A stretch of 16,187 bases of DNA from Bacteroidales bacterium (GTDB lineage Bacteria; Bacteroidota; Bacteroidia; Bacteroidales; P3), in NCBI GenBank assembly GCA_017647065.1, contig JAGCLI010000232.1:1-16187 (forward strand), read 5' to 3'. The translations under genes and the position numbers were made by a program. Shown here piece after piece: positions 14,522 through 16,187 of this stretch. Within the stretch, counting starts at the first letter, position 1; every line of letters starts with the position of its first letter. The notes under the pieces were generated by a model that saw only the letters and a program-made list of their open reading frames with translations, did no database searches and had not been told where the DNA came from.

Positions 14522-14553
14522 TTTATTTTTCTTAGTCAAATTTCGTACCTTTG
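14522..14553 (+). promoter_or_regulatory. Promoter of the dipeptidyl peptidase III gene
   Basis: TTTA (14522-14525), a 20-base spacer and TACCTTTG (14546-14553) give a perfect -7 box with a three-of-four -33 box, 28 bases before the ATG. It is back-to-back with the lipoprotein promoter in a 163-base divergent gap. Confidence 0.6.
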
Positions 14554-14581
14554 CAAACTTAAAAACACAAATTATTTATCT

Positions 14582-16187
14582 ATGAAGAAAATTTTTAAAA
14601 CAATGATGTTATTTACAGCTGCTTTGACTGCGGTTTCTTGCGGTGAGAAAGAGCAAAAGCAAACAGAGTTTGACTACAATGTAGAAAGTTTTGCAGATAT
14701 TCAAATCTTGCGTTACAAAGTTGATGGCTTTGATGAATTGAGCCTTAAACAAAAAACCTTCATTTATTATTTGAATGAGGCTGCTCTTTGGGGAAGAGAT
14801 ATTCTTTTTGACCAAAACGGACGCTACAATCTTGAAATTCGTAGAATGTTAGAAGACTTTTATCAAAATTATAAAGGCGACAAAAACGACAAAAACTTCA
14901 AGGCATTGGAGGAATACTTGAAACGTGTTTGGTTTAGCAACGGTATTCATCATCATTACGGAAGTGATAAATTTGTTCCTAAGTTTGAGCGTCAGTGGTT
15001 CGTAGAACAAACAAAATGTAGCGAAGAAATTGCAGAGGTAATCTTCAATCCAGAGGTTATGGCTAAGAAAATATCTCTTGCAGAAGGCGTTGATTTGTTG
15101 CTTGCAAGTGCTTGCAATTACTATCAAGGCGTAACACAAGAAGAAGCCGAAGCATTCTATGCAGAATTGAAAGCAAAGGGCGATCAAGCTAAGCCTGTAA
15201 TGTATGGAATGAACTCTACACTTGTAAAAGGCAAAGATGGAAAAATCTATGAAGACGTTTGGAAAGTAGGAGGCAAGTACGGAAAAGCAATAAGCAAGAT
15301 AGTAGAAAACTTAAAGCTTGCACGTCCTTACGCAGAAGATGCAAAACAACAACAAGTTATTGATTTGCTTATTTCTTTCTATGAAACAGGTGATTTGAAA
15401 ACATTTGATGAGTACAGCATTGCTTGGGTTGAAAACACAGAACCTAATGTTGATTTTGTAAATGGTTTCATTGAATCATACGGAGACCCTCTTGGAATGA
15501 AAGCATCTTGGGAAAGTATAGTTAATTTCAAAGACATAGAAGCTACAAAGCGTGCAGAACAATTAAGTATCAACGCTCAATGGTTTGAAGATAATTCTCC
15601 TGTTGCAAAAGAGTTTAAGAAAGAAAAAGTAAAAGGCGTTTCAGCAAAAGTTATCAGTGCATCTATTCTTGGAGGCGACCTTTTCCCTTCAACAGCCATA
15701 GGAATAAACCTTCCAAACAGCAATTGGGTCAGAGCAGAGCACGGAAGCAAGTCTGTAACTATCGCAAACCTTACAGAAGCCTACGCTCAAGCATCTAATG
15801 GTAGCGGAATGTTGGAAGAATTTGCCTATGGAAAAGAAGAAATCGAGATTATAAAGAAATATGGTCAATTCACAGATGACTTACACACCGATTTACACGA
15901 ATGTCTTGGTCATGGAAGCGGAAAACTCTTGCCGGGCGTTGATCCGGAAGCCTTAAAAGCATACGGAAGCACGATAGAAGAAGCAAGAGCCGACCTTTTC
16001 GCACTTTATTACCTTGCAGACGCAAAATTAGTTGAATTAGGACTATTGCCGGACGCAGAAGCATATAAAGCAAGCTATATTTCACAAATGCAAAATGGAC
16101 TTTTAACACAAGTAGTTCGCATAAAACTTGGCGACCAAATAGAAGAATCACACATGAGAGACAGAGCTTTGATAGCAAGATGGGCAT
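14582..16187 (+). CDS. Dipeptidyl peptidase III, M49 family (3' truncated by window edge)
   Basis: Zinc exopeptidase that removes dipeptides from the N-terminus of short peptides. The frame is open from the ATG at 14582 to the window edge (535 codons); the full family length is about 650-700. The zinc motif is HECLGHGSGKLL, with His439, Glu440 and His444. The second motif is EEARADLFALYYL, with Glu466 and Glu467. The His-to-Glu distance (439 to 467, 28 residues) matches the compact spacing I recall for the Bacteroides enzyme (H448 and E476), not the longer eukaryotic spacing. The N-terminus MKKIFKTMMLFTAALTAVSC carries a lipobox with Cys20, so the enzyme is probably anchored outside the inner membrane. 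Transcription is from its own Bacteroidota promoter, divergent from the small lipoprotein gene. Confidence 0.93.
   Translation, partial: MKKIFKTMMLFTAALTAVSCGEKEQKQTEFDYNVESFADIQILRYKVDGFDELSLKQKTFIYYLNEAALWGRDILFDQNGRYNLEIRRMLEDFYQNYKGDKNDKNFKALEEYLKRVWFSNGIHHHYGSDKFVPKFERQWFVEQTKCSEEIAEVIFNPEVMAKKISLAEGVDLLLASACNYYQGVTQEEAEAFYAELKAKGDQAKPVMYGMNSTLVKGKDGKIYEDVWKVGGKYGKAISKIVENLKLARPYAEDAKQQQVIDLLISFYETGDLKTFDEYSIAWVENTEPNVDFVNGFIESYGDPLGMKASWESIVNFKDIEATKRAEQLSINAQWFEDNSPVAKEFKKEKVKGVSAKVISASILGGDLFPSTAIGINLPNSNWVRAEHGSKSVTIANLTEAYAQASNGSGMLEEFAYGKEEIEIIKKYGQFTDDLHTDLHECLGHGSGKLLPGVDPEALKAYGSTIEEARADLFALYYLADAKLVELGLLPDAEAYKASYISQMQNGLLTQVVRIKLGDQIEESHMRDRALIARWA

Noticed and set aside
14849..16187. 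Reverse-strand frames opposite DPP III
   Set aside because: The + strand frame contains the full M49 motifs and is continuous; the reverse frames are antisense shadows.

Overview
The window reads as an AT-rich chromosomal segment of a Bacteroidota bacterium, probably Bacteroidales. Three things point there. Recognisable promoters follow the Bacteroidota pattern TTTG-N19-TAnnTTTG rather than -35/-10. Several proteins begin with lipoprotein signals, and the M49 peptidase has the HECLGH motif and zinc-ligand spacing I recall for Bacteroides DPP III. The Cas12a also looks closest, from memory, to Bacteroidales/Porphyromonas Cas12a. No rRNA or tRNA gene was seen.

Layout. (1) 1-6260 is a type V-A CRISPR-Cas locus in an unusual order: cas1 and cas2 (overlapping, + strand), a reverse-strand membrane-anchored WD40 protein, then cas12a. 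Cas12a has every catalytic and crRNA-processing residue I can check, but an in-frame TAA at codon 98 interrupts it. No CRISPR array and no cas4 lie inside the window. (2) 6300-8170 holds aat (N-end rule transferase) and a convergent AAA/DUF4143-type ATPase with a striking palindromic control region. (3) 8377-11125 is an arsenic-type operon: an ArsR-family repressor, then an ArsF-like thioredoxin-fold lipoprotein, an ArsG/CcdA-like membrane protein, a small CxxC thioredoxin and an ArsP-type permease. A near-identical 28-bp element precedes both arsR and arsF. A bidirectional terminator ends the operon. (4) 11237-12879 (reverse) is crt-hbd, two successive steps of butyrate/crotonyl-CoA metabolism, visibly richer in G+C than its neighbours. 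(5) 12880-13291 is non-coding and holds six A-rich tandem units of about 21 bp. (6) 13292-13937 (reverse) is an MntA/HepT toxin-antitoxin pair enclosed by a perfect 26-bp direct repeat. (7) 14071-14418 (reverse) is a small lipoprotein, divergent from (8) a lipoprotein-type dipeptidyl peptidase III that runs off the right edge.

How the parts work together. Cas1-Cas2 would acquire spacers, and Cas12a would process crRNA and cut DNA if it is made at full length; the stop codon makes that doubtful. The ars genes look like a self-regulated sense-reduce-export unit for organic arsenicals, possibly with a thiol electron relay across the membrane (ArsE-like, then ArsG, then ArsF). The best leads are the Cas12a nonsense codon, the WD40 gene inside the cas locus, the repeat-bounded TA cassette, the duplicated ars operator and the ATPase palindromes.
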